Source: Actinomycetota bacterium
Lineage (GTDB): Bacteria > Actinomycetota > Actinomycetes > S36-B12 > UBA5976
Length of the DNA stretch: 64,000 bases
Direction: 5' to 3'
Assembly: GCA_026392515.1 (NCBI GenBank)
Contig: JAPLBY010000029.1
Location: 77,493 to 141,492, forward strand
A program made the position numbers and the translations under genes. Positions within the stretch are counted from its first letter, which is position 1. Each line of letters opens with the position of its first letter. This document shows positions 27,078 through 34,917 of this stretch, piece by piece. The notes beneath the pieces are model-generated. The model was not told where the DNA came from. It was given only the letters and a program-made list of their open reading frames with translations, and ran no database searches.

Positions 27078-28075
27078 GTAAGTTGATTGACACTTTTGGA
27101 CGCGTTCACCGCGACATTCGCGTTTCACTAACCGATCGCTGTAACTTGCGCTGCACATATTGCATGCCACATGACTTCGCAGCATGGATGCCAACCGAAG
27201 ATTTGCTAACCACTGATGAGTTAATGACAATTCTTGAAGTTGGAATCGAAGCTGGTATCGATGAAGTCCGCCTAACGGGTGGCGAACCATTACTGCGTCC
27301 AGACATCGTTGACATCGTGACACGCATTAATAGCCTTCCGAATCCGCCAAAACTTTCATTAACAACAAACGGAATCCGTTTAGCCGCGCTCGCGCAACCG
27401 CTTAAAGATGCAGGCTTAGAGCGCGTAAACGTTTCGTTAGACACATTGAGCGCCGAACGCTTCAAGTCAATGACTTATCGTGATCGCTTTGATGATGTTC
27501 TTAAGGGTTTGAAGGCTGCGCGTGATGCTGATTTAACCCCAATCAAAATCAACACTGTGTTGATGCCCGGTGTAAATGATGATGAAGCAGTTGGACTTCT
27601 TAAGTGGGCCCTTGATGAAGGCTTCAAACTTCGATTCATTGAACAGATGCCTCTGGATGCCGGTGGCATTTGGGACCGCTCAACCATGGTTACCGCTGAT
27701 GATGTATTCCATGCTTTGAATCCGGTTTTCTCGTTAACACCTGTCGAAGCCCGAGGCTCAGCACCTGCCGAAGAATTTTTGATCAATGGTGGACCTGAGA
27801 CGGTTGGAATTATCGCAAGTGTTACTCGTCCGTTCTGTGGATCCTGTGATCGCCTTCGCTTAACTTCGGATGGTCAATTACGTTCCTGCCTGTTTGCAAC
27901 CAGTGAAATGGATCTGCGTTTAGTGCTTCGTGAATCTGATGGAACTGACGAAGAAAAGCGTGCTGAAATCGCATCCCGTTTTGGCAAGACAGTTTTGGCG
28001 AAATTGCCAGGACATGGAATTAATGACCCAAGCTTTATTCAGCCAGCAAGGCCAATGTCGGCAATAGGCGGTTAG
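27074..28075 (+). CDS. moaA: GTP 3',8-cyclase MoaA
   Basis: Radical-SAM enzyme converting GTP to 3',8-cyclo-GTP in the first step of molybdopterin synthesis. The N-terminal cluster motif CNLRCTYC (CxxxCxxC), the TGGEPLL SAM segment, the C-terminal cluster CGSCDRLRL...CLF, and the essential C-terminal double glycine (MSAIGG) are all visible. The track starts at 27059, but ATG 27074 overlaps the moaE stop as ATGA and gives 333 aa, the usual length. moaC is not in the window and must be elsewhere. Confidence 0.95.
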   Translation: MSKLIDTFGRVHRDIRVSLTDRCNLRCTYCMPHDFAAWMPTEDLLTTDELMTILEVGIEAGIDEVRLTGGEPLLRPDIVDIVTRINSLPNPPKLSLTTNGIRLAALAQPLKDAGLERVNVSLDTLSAERFKSMTYRDRFDDVLKGLKAARDADLTPIKINTVLMPGVNDDEAVGLLKWALDEGFKLRFIEQMPLDAGGIWDRSTMVTADDVFHALNPVFSLTPVEARGSAPAEEFLINGGPETVGIIASVTRPFCGSCDRLRLTSDGQLRSCLFATSEMDLRLVLRESDGTDEEKRAEIASRFGKTVLAKLPGHGINDPSFIQPARPMSAIGG

Positions 28076-28078
28076 TTC

Positions 28079-28318
28079 GTGGCTGTAACAGTTAGATTCT
28101 TTGCTGCAGCACGCGCTGCCGCAGGAGTAAACGAAATCACTTTAGATTCATCATCAGCGATGCACATTCTGGATCAGGCAGCAGCGTTACATCCAAAGCT
28201 TGGGCAAGTTCTTCCACAATGCAGTTACTTACTGGATGAAGTATCTCTGCGAGATTTAAGCGTTCAAGTTGCAGACGGCTCAACACTCGATGTTTTGCCT
28301 CCCTTTGCCGGAGGGTGA
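28079..28318 (+). CDS. moaD: Molybdopterin synthase sulfur carrier subunit MoaD
   Basis: A 79-aa ubiquitin-like sulfur carrier ending in the required Gly-Gly (PPFAGG). It forms the thiocarboxylate that donates sulfur to MoaE. N-terminal VTVRFFAAARAAAG matches the family. GTG start 3 bp after moaA. It completes the moaE-moaA-moaD operon, and the permease starts 1 bp after its stop. Confidence 0.93.
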   Translation: MAVTVRFFAAARAAAGVNEITLDSSSAMHILDQAAALHPKLGQVLPQCSYLLDEVSLRDLSVQVADGSTLDVLPPFAGG

Positions 28319-28319
28319 G

Positions 28320-29069
28320 TTGCTGAATTTACAAACTACAGATTACTTAATCGCACTGTGCTTAATGTTCGGCGCGATTCTTTACACCTCTGTTGGACAT
28401 GCCGGATCTTCGGTTTACATCGCAATCATGTCGCTATTTGGGGTTCCAGCCCAGGTCATAAAGCCAACCGCACTTGTTTTAAACATCATCGTTTCCTCCT
28501 ACACAAGCTTTAGATACATCTCGGCAAAACTTTTTGATCTAAAGCTTTATCTTCCACTTGCAGTCGGTGCGATACCTATGGCTTTCATTGGTGGCTCAAT
28601 CAATCTTCCGGGAGATATCTACAAGCCAATTGTTGGATTCATCCTGTTGTTTGCAGGCATCATGTTTCTGTTTCAACTCACGCCCAAGCAAACTGGAGAG
28701 CCAAAGCATCCACATGTTGCAATTTCGATTCTTACAGGTGCGTCAATCGGATTGCTCTCGGGATTAACTGGAACTGGCGGCGGAATCTTTTTATCACCGC
28801 TAATCATTTTCTTTGGCTGGACTTCAGTTAAGGGTGCATCGGGAACGGCTGCGCTGTTTATTCTTACGAATTCGGTTTTCGGCCTACTGGGACACATTTC
28901 TTCAGTCTCAAATCTTCCCGATGCAATGTGGATCTTTGCGCTCGCTGTAATCGTTGGTGCATTGATAGGTACTCGACTTGGAATCAAGCAATTCTCAAAT
29001 GATGGTGTCCGCCGAGCGTTAGGCGCAGTGCTGATAATTGCCAGCATGAAACTCATCTTTAATCTCTAG
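28320..29069 (+). CDS. TauE/SafE (DUF81) family membrane permease
   Basis: A ~249-aa membrane protein with about eight hydrophobic helices in two related halves. Each half carries the family's glycine motif: TSVGHAGSSVYIA near residue 25 and GLLSGLTGTGGGIFLSPL in the second half. The family exports or imports sulfur oxyanions and organosulfur acids. The track's start at 28269 overlaps moaD; TTG 28320 is preferred, with GGAGG 5 nt upstream. Its place at the end of the moa operon makes an oxyanion such as molybdate, sulfite or thiosulfate a reasonable guess, but the substrate cannot be read. Confidence 0.8.
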   Translation: MLNLQTTDYLIALCLMFGAILYTSVGHAGSSVYIAIMSLFGVPAQVIKPTALVLNIIVSSYTSFRYISAKLFDLKLYLPLAVGAIPMAFIGGSINLPGDIYKPIVGFILLFAGIMFLFQLTPKQTGEPKHPHVAISILTGASIGLLSGLTGTGGGIFLSPLIIFFGWTSVKGASGTAALFILTNSVFGLLGHISSVSNLPDAMWIFALAVIVGALIGTRLGIKQFSNDGVRRALGAVLIIASMKLIFNL

Positions 29070-29137
29070 AAATAAGACATAAATCGCAAAGACCCTAATT
29101 TAGGCGCATAATTGAGGGGTTAACTCGGGAGGTGAGT

Positions 29138-30022
29138 ATGCCAAAGATTCTGGCATCGCGGATTGCAGAGCTGCAAAAATCTCGCACTCCATACGTACAC
29201 GCCCGTGTTGTACTCGCTGAAAAACCAACTTCAGCAAAGCCTGGCGATGAAGCGATCATTTTTGCTGATGGATCCATGGAAGGTTTTGTTGGGGGATCTT
29301 GCTCTGACTCAACTGTGCGATCCCAAAGCGTTTCCTTACTTGAAGAAGGAAATCCAATCCTGCTTCGCATTGCACCAATGCCTGAGGTTGATACTCAGTC
29401 AGGAAAACGAACTGTTCACAACCCATGCCTTTCCGGTGGAACTTTAGAGATATTTTTGGAGCCAATCATGCCCGCACCTGTCGTAGCAATTTATGGAGAT
29501 AGTCCCATTTCTGGCGCATTGCTAAAGCAAGGCCCTGTTGCTGGTTACGAAGTTGTCGAGTGGAGTTCTGACGTTGACTTGAACAACACTTTTGCAATCA
29601 TCGTTGCTGCCCATGGTCGCGAAGATGAAACTATGTTGCTTGAAGCGGCAGTCTTAGCTGGCGTTCCTTACGTTGGTTTAGTTGCAAGTCGTAAACGTGG
29701 CGCATCAGTAATCGACATGTTGACATTGACTCCTGAGCAAAAGGCTTCAATCTTTTCTCCAGCTGGTCTTGATATCGGAGCTAAGAAGCCAGATCACATC
29801 GCAATTTCAATTCTTGCTGAGATGGTTCAAGCTGCAGCAAATCAAGCCGAGTCCGCTCCAGCTAAGCCAGCTTTCGAAACTGCAATCGATCCAGTGTGCA
29901 ATATGACAGTGGCAATGTTGCCAGAATCTATTCACGCAGAAATCGAAGGTCAAACGGTTTGGTTCTGCGCACCTGGTTGCCTTAAGGCTTACTCAGCAAA
30001 TCCCGCTGCTTACGCCAGTTAA
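29138..30022 (+). CDS. XdhC-family protein fused to a C-terminal YHS domain
   Basis: Residues ~1-235 are XdhC-like: an N-terminal GSMEGFVGGSCSDSTVR segment (compare GSVSGGCIEGAV of the other XdhC), a Rossmann-like middle, and the closing PAGLDIGAKKPDHIAISILAEM. Residues ~245-294 form a YHS domain (DPVCNMTV ... WFCAPGCLKAYSANP), a metal-associated cysteine module. Start ATG 29138 is favoured by GGAGG at a 5-nt spacing over the GTG at 29132. It shares its stop TTAA with the convergent gene. The fusion suggests direct metal sensing or delivery in Moco maturation; that is inference. Confidence 0.8.
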   Translation: MPKILASRIAELQKSRTPYVHARVVLAEKPTSAKPGDEAIIFADGSMEGFVGGSCSDSTVRSQSVSLLEEGNPILLRIAPMPEVDTQSGKRTVHNPCLSGGTLEIFLEPIMPAPVVAIYGDSPISGALLKQGPVAGYEVVEWSSDVDLNNTFAIIVAAHGREDETMLLEAAVLAGVPYVGLVASRKRGASVIDMLTLTPEQKASIFSPAGLDIGAKKPDHIAISILAEMVQAAANQAESAPAKPAFETAIDPVCNMTVAMLPESIHAEIEGQTVWFCAPGCLKAYSANPAAYAS

Positions 30023-30792
30023 AGAACTGCAACCTGCATTAACTGCTTGAAAGTTTCTTCACCTTCGCCAGTTATTGAAATCCTTGGGTCTGAACTATCA
30101 ATGCGTCCCCATAAATAAAGATCCATTGCTTCAGCGTCTCCAGATATGACCAAGCGCGCCGAAGCGTTCACTTGATCAGCAGCGGAAACTGTTGCGGCTT
30201 TATCTGTGAACTGCAGATCCCAAACCTGAGAACCAGACTTTGTTGTCGCAACAATCGAAACGATTCCAAAATCAACGTTAGGAACTTCTGGCCAAGACCC
30301 CATCAGTGGCAGAAAATCTAAAACTTCATCCACGCCATCTAGAGCTAAAGCTTCATCAATCTTGGTGATAGCGCCAACTGCCTGTTCGACATCAATGCGA
30401 TGGATTACGGTTTCATGTGCCATGCGGCGAAACCAAAAATCGACTGATTGGTCGCTGTGGTGCCAGGACCAAGTTGCGCGTTCAGGGCGATTAATGTCCA
30501 AGGCTTTAGTGATGGCATCAAATCCCCAAGACATGAATTCCATGAAGTCTTCGGTGCGGGGATAAGGCGCTAGATGTTCTTTGTTTTCCGCCTGACTTCC
30601 AGTTTCAACAACAAATGCCTGACCAAGGTAGACGTGCGCCATGTGTTTGGCTAAGTCCTTCGTCGTCCAACCTGGACAACTTGGGACTTCAACTGGAGTT
30701 CCAGGTATTGCTGCGGCCAATAGTCGGTAGTCAGCATTTAAGTGAATTAAGTATTGTTCTCTCGAAAGTTCGGTTCCGGCTACAGATCTCAT
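30019..30792 (-). CDS. Mycothiol-dependent maleylpyruvate isomerase-like (MDMPI/DinB fold) protein
   Basis: A 257-aa protein with the N-terminal MDMPI domain: VPSCPGWTTKDLAKHMAHVYLGQ (about 35-58) and FRRMAHETVIHRIDVEQAVG (about 138-157), holding the histidines that usually bind a divalent metal, then a C-terminal SCP2-like half. Members transfer or isomerise with mycothiol, the actinobacterial thiol. No aromatic ring-cleavage genes are near, so the maleylpyruvate reaction itself is not implied. It has a TAGGCT -10 box 7 nt before the ATG and is divergent from ffh. Confidence 0.8.
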   Translation of the reverse strand: MRSVAGTELSREQYLIHLNADYRLLAAAIPGTPVEVPSCPGWTTKDLAKHMAHVYLGQAFVVETGSQAENKEHLAPYPRTEDFMEFMSWGFDAITKALDINRPERATWSWHHSDQSVDFWFRRMAHETVIHRIDVEQAVGAITKIDEALALDGVDEVLDFLPLMGSWPEVPNVDFGIVSIVATTKSGSQVWDLQFTDKAATVSAADQVNASARLVISGDAEAMDLYLWGRIDSSDPRISITGEGEETFKQLMQVAVL

Positions 30793-30799
30793 GTGCCTA

Positions 30800-30805
30800 A
30801 GCCTA
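30800..30805 (-). promoter_or_regulatory. -10 box for leaderless MDMPI-like gene
   Basis: TAGGCT on the minus strand, 7 nt from ATG 30792. It sits beside the ffh -10 box in a 30-bp divergent region. Confidence 0.6.
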
Positions 30806-30810
30806 CGGAT

Positions 30811-30816
30811 TAGACT
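30811..30816 (+). promoter_or_regulatory. -10 box for leaderless ffh
   Basis: TAGACT, 6 nt before ATG 30823. It argues that the TTG at 30817 used by the ORF track is not the start. Confidence 0.65.
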
Positions 30817-30822
30817 TTGAAC

Positions 30823-32325
30823 ATGTTCGCATCCTTATCAGATCGCCTCGGCGCCACCTTTAAGCAATTGCGTGGCAAGGGACGACTAACCGAGAACGAC
30901 ATTGATGAGACTGTAAGAGAAATTCGCATCGCACTACTTGATGCCGACGTCGCACTGCCGGTAGTCCGCGAGTTTTGCGCCCGAATCAAAGAGCGCGCAC
31001 TTGGATCTGAAGTATCCGCAGCCCTTAATCCAGCGCAACAAATCATCAAGATCGTCAATGAGGAATTGATTGGAATTCTGGGTGGCGAAACCAGGCGACT
31101 AAAGCTTGCTAAGAATCCTCCGACCGTGATTTTGCTTGCCGGCCTACAAGGAGCTGGTAAAACCACACTTGCTGGAAAACTTGCGGCACACCTGCGATCG
31201 CAAGGTCATCAACCAATGTTGGTTGCAGCTGACTTGCAGCGACCAAATGCAGTTGATCAATTGAAAATTGTTGGCGAGCAATCAAACACAGTTGTATTTG
31301 CTCCCGAGCCAGGTAATGGTGTTGGCGATCCAGTTAAAGTAACTCGCGATGCAATGAAGTTTGCTAAAGACAAACTTCATGATGTTGTAATTGTCGATAC
31401 TGCCGGACGCCTATCTATTGATAGCGAATTAATGGATCAGCTAGCGAAAGTTAAAGCTGAAGCTAAGCCAGATGAAACACTCCTGGTAATCGATGCAATG
31501 ACAGGTCAAGATGCGGTCAACACTGCTGAGACTTTTGCTCGCGACATTGGAATTGATGCAGTTGTCCTAACAAAGCTTGATGGTGATGCTCGTGGTGGCG
31601 CGGCGCTTTCAGTTGCAACCATCACAGGTAAGCCGATCATGTTTGCCTCAACGGGTGAGAAGTTAACTGACTTTGAAGTTTTCCATCCAGATCGTATGGC
31701 TTCCAGAATTTTGGACATGGGTGATTTGCTAACTCTGATTGAGCAGGCAGAACAAACACTTGATAAAGATCAAACCGAAAAGTTCGCCAAGAAAGTTAAA
31801 GACGGTGAAGACTTCACGCTGACCGACTTCATGCAACAGATGCAACAGATTCGCAAAATGGGATCTATGACAAAGATGCTTGGCATGTTGCCAGGTATGG
31901 CTGAAATGAAAAAGCAGATTGAAAATGTTGACGAGCGCGAGATTGATCGCGTCGAAGCAATCATTTCTTCAATGACTCCTGCTGAGCGCGAAGATCCGAA
32001 ATTACTTAATGGATCACGACGTGCTCGCATCGCTAAGGGATCAGGTATGCAAGTTAGCGATGTAAATACTTTGATGGACCGCTTTGTCGTTGCGCAAAAA
32101 ATGATGAAGCAAATGGCTAAGGGTGGCTCAGTTCCTGGCATGCCACCAATGCCAGGAATGCCCGGCATGCGTCCGCAACAAAAGAAAGTTCAAAAACCAG
32201 GCAAGGGTGCAAAGAAATCAGGTAACCCAGCTAAACGAGCAGCTCAAGATTCAGGAATTGAATTCGAAGAGCCAAGTGCAACGCTTACTGAGATACCGAG
32301 TGCGTTCCGAGACTTTCTGACATAA
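30823..32325 (+). CDS. ffh: Signal recognition particle protein Ffh (SRP54)
   Basis: GTPase binding signal peptides and 4.5S RNA, partner of FtsY. An N domain (residues 1-90) is followed by the G domain with GLQGAGKTTLAGKL, VAADLQRPNAVDQL, DTAGRLS and TKLDGDARGG, then a methionine-rich M domain (about 310-445) with the RNA-binding segment PKLLNGSRRARIAKGSG and a KGGSVPGMPPMPGMPGM stretch. A ~50-aa Lys-rich and acidic tail follows, giving 500 aa. Start MFASLSDRLG is canonical. Convergent with, and overlapping by 41 bp, the minus-strand PH-like gene. Confidence 0.96.
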   Translation: MFASLSDRLGATFKQLRGKGRLTENDIDETVREIRIALLDADVALPVVREFCARIKERALGSEVSAALNPAQQIIKIVNEELIGILGGETRRLKLAKNPPTVILLAGLQGAGKTTLAGKLAAHLRSQGHQPMLVAADLQRPNAVDQLKIVGEQSNTVVFAPEPGNGVGDPVKVTRDAMKFAKDKLHDVVIVDTAGRLSIDSELMDQLAKVKAEAKPDETLLVIDAMTGQDAVNTAETFARDIGIDAVVLTKLDGDARGGAALSVATITGKPIMFASTGEKLTDFEVFHPDRMASRILDMGDLLTLIEQAEQTLDKDQTEKFAKKVKDGEDFTLTDFMQQMQQIRKMGSMTKMLGMLPGMAEMKKQIENVDEREIDRVEAIISSMTPAEREDPKLLNGSRRARIAKGSGMQVSDVNTLMDRFVVAQKMMKQMAKGGSVPGMPPMPGMPGMRPQQKKVQKPGKGAKKSGNPAKRAAQDSGIEFEEPSATLTEIPSAFRDFLT

Positions 32326-32671
32326 CTTTGGGGTCTTCGACTTGAATCACTACTGAGTCGAAATGATTCCCCAGTAAGTTAAATCGAATTGTGTGGTCTG
32401 CAAGCTTCGCCCGAACATTCCAAAAATGTGTCACACCATGGCGCTGACGATAGGTTCCAGCAATCACACCAAACCCATAAGTTTGGGAAAACGTGTAGGT
32501 ACCTGGAGCCCGGAAACCTTTGCATTCCTTTAGGATTTCTGCTCCGGTATCTATCGAGACAATGTGCTCAAGGGGAATAGTTATGTCCTTGCGGGAGGCA
32601 TTTAGAAACTTGTCCCAGGTGGAAAACTCAATAACGACCGCTGATTCAGTCACAGAAACCCTGGGAAACAT
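32285..32671 (-). CDS. PH-like hypothetical protein
   Basis: A 128-aa protein without enzyme motifs. Alternating hydrophobic strands around VVIEFSTWDKFLNASRKDITIPLEHIVSI and RFNLLGNHFDSVVIQVEDP, with a GYG-like FGVIAGTY turn, look like a small bacterial PH-type beta barrel found in actinobacterial hypotheticals. It is unlikely to be a shadow: most of it lies outside ffh, its amino-acid composition is natural, and it fills the gap before rpsP. The last 13 codons overlap the ffh 3' end. Function unknown. Confidence 0.65.
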   Translation of the reverse strand: MFPRVSVTESAVVIEFSTWDKFLNASRKDITIPLEHIVSIDTGAEILKECKGFRAPGTYTFSQTYGFGVIAGTYRQRHGVTHFWNVRAKLADHTIRFNLLGNHFDSVVIQVEDPKVMSESLGTHSVSQ

Positions 32672-32884
32672 AGTTCCAGTTTAGATCAACAAAACAGCCA
32701 CAATTCCAGAGGAATTCCCTCAATTTCCTGATTTTTGCCTTGTCTGGCATGATTTATCAAGTAATCCCGACTTGGAAGCCGGCCCTCTACCCGCAACCTT
32801 GTTGGATTCATAGACATTAACTAGTTGCGCCCCCGCTGCAACAACGGTTTTATGTCACACCAATTATCAGGAGAAATAAAACTC

Positions 32885-33445
32885 GTGGCCGTAAAGATCA
32901 AACTTAAGCGCATGGGCAGCATCCGCAACCCGCAATACCGCGTAGTAATTGCCGACGCCCGTACTGCTCGCGATGGCCGTGCCATCGAAGAAATCGGTTT
33001 GTACCATCCAAAAGAAGAACCAAGTCTTATCAAGATCAATTCAGATCGCGTTCAGTACTGGCTAGGCGTTGGCGCACAGCCAACTGAGCCAGTAATGGTG
33101 CTGTTAAAGATCACTGGTGACTGGCAGAAGTTCAAGGGCCTTCCAGGCGCCGAAGGAACTTTGCGAGTCAAAGAAGCAAAGGTAGAAAAGAACACCAAGT
33201 TTGCTGAGACCGTTGCAGCTGTTGCTAACGAACCACGCACACCAACAATTCGTCCAAAGGTTGAGAAGCCGGTCGAAGAGGTAAAGGTTGAAGAAGTTGC
33301 TGCCGCTCCAAGTGAAGAAGTAGCTGCTGAAGTTAGCACCGAAGCAACAGCTGAAGCTGTAATCGGAAATGTTGAAGAAGTTGTAGAAGAAACAGTTGAA
33401 GCAATTGCAGAAGATGCTGCCGAAGCTGTAACCGAAGAGGCCTAA
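32885..33445 (+). CDS. rpsP: 30S ribosomal protein S16 with long acidic extension
   Basis: Residues 1-85 are a standard S16 ([24 protein letters not shown], then IEEIGLYHP). The remaining ~100 residues are an Ala/Glu/Val-rich, strongly acidic tail (for example [20 protein letters not shown]). The tail is longer than the short extensions of many actinobacteria. The track's 32825 start is upstream of the real GTG at 32885, which begins [11 protein letters not shown] and has AGGAG 11 nt upstream. First gene of the rpsP-khpA-rimM-trmD operon. The tail is likely disordered; its role is unknown. Confidence 0.95.
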   Translation: MAVKIKLKRMGSIRNPQYRVVIADARTARDGRAIEEIGLYHPKEEPSLIKINSDRVQYWLGVGAQPTEPVMVLLKITGDWQKFKGLPGAEGTLRVKEAKVEKNTKFAETVAAVANEPRTPTIRPKVEKPVEEVKVEEVAAAPSEEVAAEVSTEATAEAVIGNVEEVVEETVEAIAEDAAEAVTEEA

Positions 33446-33448
33446 GCA

Positions 33449-33685
33449 ATGCTTGACGAGACTTTAGAACACCTCGTTAAAGGAATTGTTGACCATCCAG
33501 ACGATGTTGTCGTTCGCGAGAACAACCGTCGGGGCGCAACACTTGAGGTCAAGCTCAATCCTGAAGACATGGGTCGGGTAATCGGCAAAGCCGGTCGCAC
33601 CGCAACAGCACTTCGCACTGTCGTAAACGCATTGTCCGACAAGGGCAATGTGCGTATCGACATTCTTGACGTCGACGGAAGGTAA
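33449..33685 (+). CDS. khpA: KH-domain RNA-binding protein KhpA
   Basis: A 78-aa protein consisting of one KH domain; the GXXG loop appears as MGRVIGKAGRTATALRTVV (about 50-68). Its position between rpsP and rimM, 3 bp from each, is the conserved KhpA/YlqC location. KhpA pairs with KhpB in Gram-positives and influences cell division and small-RNA biology; no khpB is in the window. Confidence 0.93.
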   Translation: MLDETLEHLVKGIVDHPDDVVVRENNRRGATLEVKLNPEDMGRVIGKAGRTATALRTVVNALSDKGNVRIDILDVDGR

Positions 33686-33688
33686 TAA

Positions 33689-34225
33689 ATGCAGCTCGTA
33701 ATCGGGCGCATTGGCCGAGCACATGGCGTGCGCGGCGACCTTTTCGTTGAACCAATGACAGATGAACCAGATCATCGCTATGCAGATGGAACGGTTTTGA
33801 TGACTTCTGATAACACCACGCTCACTGTGGCCACCTCAAAGTGGCACAGTGGGCGTTTTGTTGTTCACTTCGCGGGAATTGAAGATCGCACCGCAGCCGA
33901 AGCCTTGCGCGGCCAGACTTTAACCATCGATGTCGATCCAACCGAACTACCTGAAGATCCGGATGAGTTTTACGATCATCAACTCGTTGGACTTGATGTA
34001 AAGCTCGAGGACGGTTCCTTAGTTGGAGTCGTTGGGGAAGTTATTCACTTACCAAGCCAGGACTTACTTTCCGTTAAACGCGAGGGTGACACCGAGGTTT
34101 TGATTCCCTTTGTGATGGAATTTGTGCCCGAGATTGATCTAGAGACAAGAACAGTAACAATCACCCCGCCACCCGGATTGCTTAACGAGCTTGAGGCAAT
34201 AGTCGTAAGGGATGGGGAAGTTTGA
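33689..34225 (+). CDS. rimM: Ribosome maturation factor RimM
   Basis: Assists 30S assembly through S19 and 16S helix 33. The 178-aa protein has the N-terminal RimM domain (VIGRIGRAHGVRGDL) and a PRC-barrel C-terminal half (EFYDHQLVGLDV...VLIPFVMEFVPEIDLE). Its TGA overlaps the ATG of trmD (TGATG), giving coupled translation. Confidence 0.94.
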   Translation: MQLVIGRIGRAHGVRGDLFVEPMTDEPDHRYADGTVLMTSDNTTLTVATSKWHSGRFVVHFAGIEDRTAAEALRGQTLTIDVDPTELPEDPDEFYDHQLVGLDVKLEDGSLVGVVGEVIHLPSQDLLSVKREGDTEVLIPFVMEFVPEIDLETRTVTITPPPGLLNELEAIVVRDGEV

Positions 34226-34917
34226 TGTTGATGTTTGATGTCATCACAGTTTTCCCGGATTACTTAAAGCCACTCGAGCTTTCGCTTATGGGCAAAGCAA
34301 TCGAAGACGGTTTGATTTCCGTCAACGTTAAAGACTTGCGTGATTACACATCCGACAAACATCAGACAGTTGATGATTCCCCGTATGGTGGCGGACCAGG
34401 AATGGTTATGAAGCCTGAACCATGGGGAGAGGCATTAGATCAATTCACTAGAGCTGAAACCATTTTGATTATCCCAACACCATCTGGAAAACCATTTACT
34501 CAAGCCCTTGCAACCGAGCTATCTACTGCAAACCACATTGTCTTTGCCTGCGGTCGTTATGAAGGCATTGATTCCCGAGTATCGGAGCATTACAAGACCA
34601 AGATTCGAGTCGAGGAAGTTTCAATAGGTGATTACGTGCTTGCCGGTGGAGAAGTTGCCGTGCTTGTAATGGTTGAGGCGATTGCCCGACTTGTTCCAGG
34701 TGTACTTGGAAATCAGGAAAGTTTTGCAGACGATTCATTTGCTGTTGGTGCGATGGAAAATTTGTTAGAGGGTCCGATCTACACTCGACCACCAGTTTGG
34801 CGAGATTTAGAAGTTCCCCAAGTTTTGACTTCAGGGGATCACGCCAAGATATCCGCTTGGAAGCACGAGCAAGCTAAATTGCGCACTGCGCAGAATCGTC
34901 CAGACTTAGCTGAGTAA
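34225..34917 (+). CDS. trmD: tRNA (guanine(37)-N1)-methyltransferase
   Basis: SPOUT-fold enzyme methylating G37 next to the anticodon, preventing +1 frameshifts. The knot motifs are SIGDYVLAGGEVAVLVMVEA and RLVPGVLGN; the N-terminal MFDVITVFPDY is canonical. The track starts at a TTG (34222); ATG 34225 overlaps the rimM stop, and GGGGAAG lies 4-5 nt upstream. 230 aa. Its last 12 bp overlap the minus-strand methylase gene. Usually followed by rplS on the same strand; here a minus-strand gene intervenes. Confidence 0.95.
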   Translation: MLMFDVITVFPDYLKPLELSLMGKAIEDGLISVNVKDLRDYTSDKHQTVDDSPYGGGPGMVMKPEPWGEALDQFTRAETILIIPTPSGKPFTQALATELSTANHIVFACGRYEGIDSRVSEHYKTKIRVEEVSIGDYVLAGGEVAVLVMVEAIARLVPGVLGNQESFADDSFAVGAMENLLEGPIYTRPPVWRDLEVPQVLTSGDHAKISAWKHEQAKLRTAQNRPDLAE

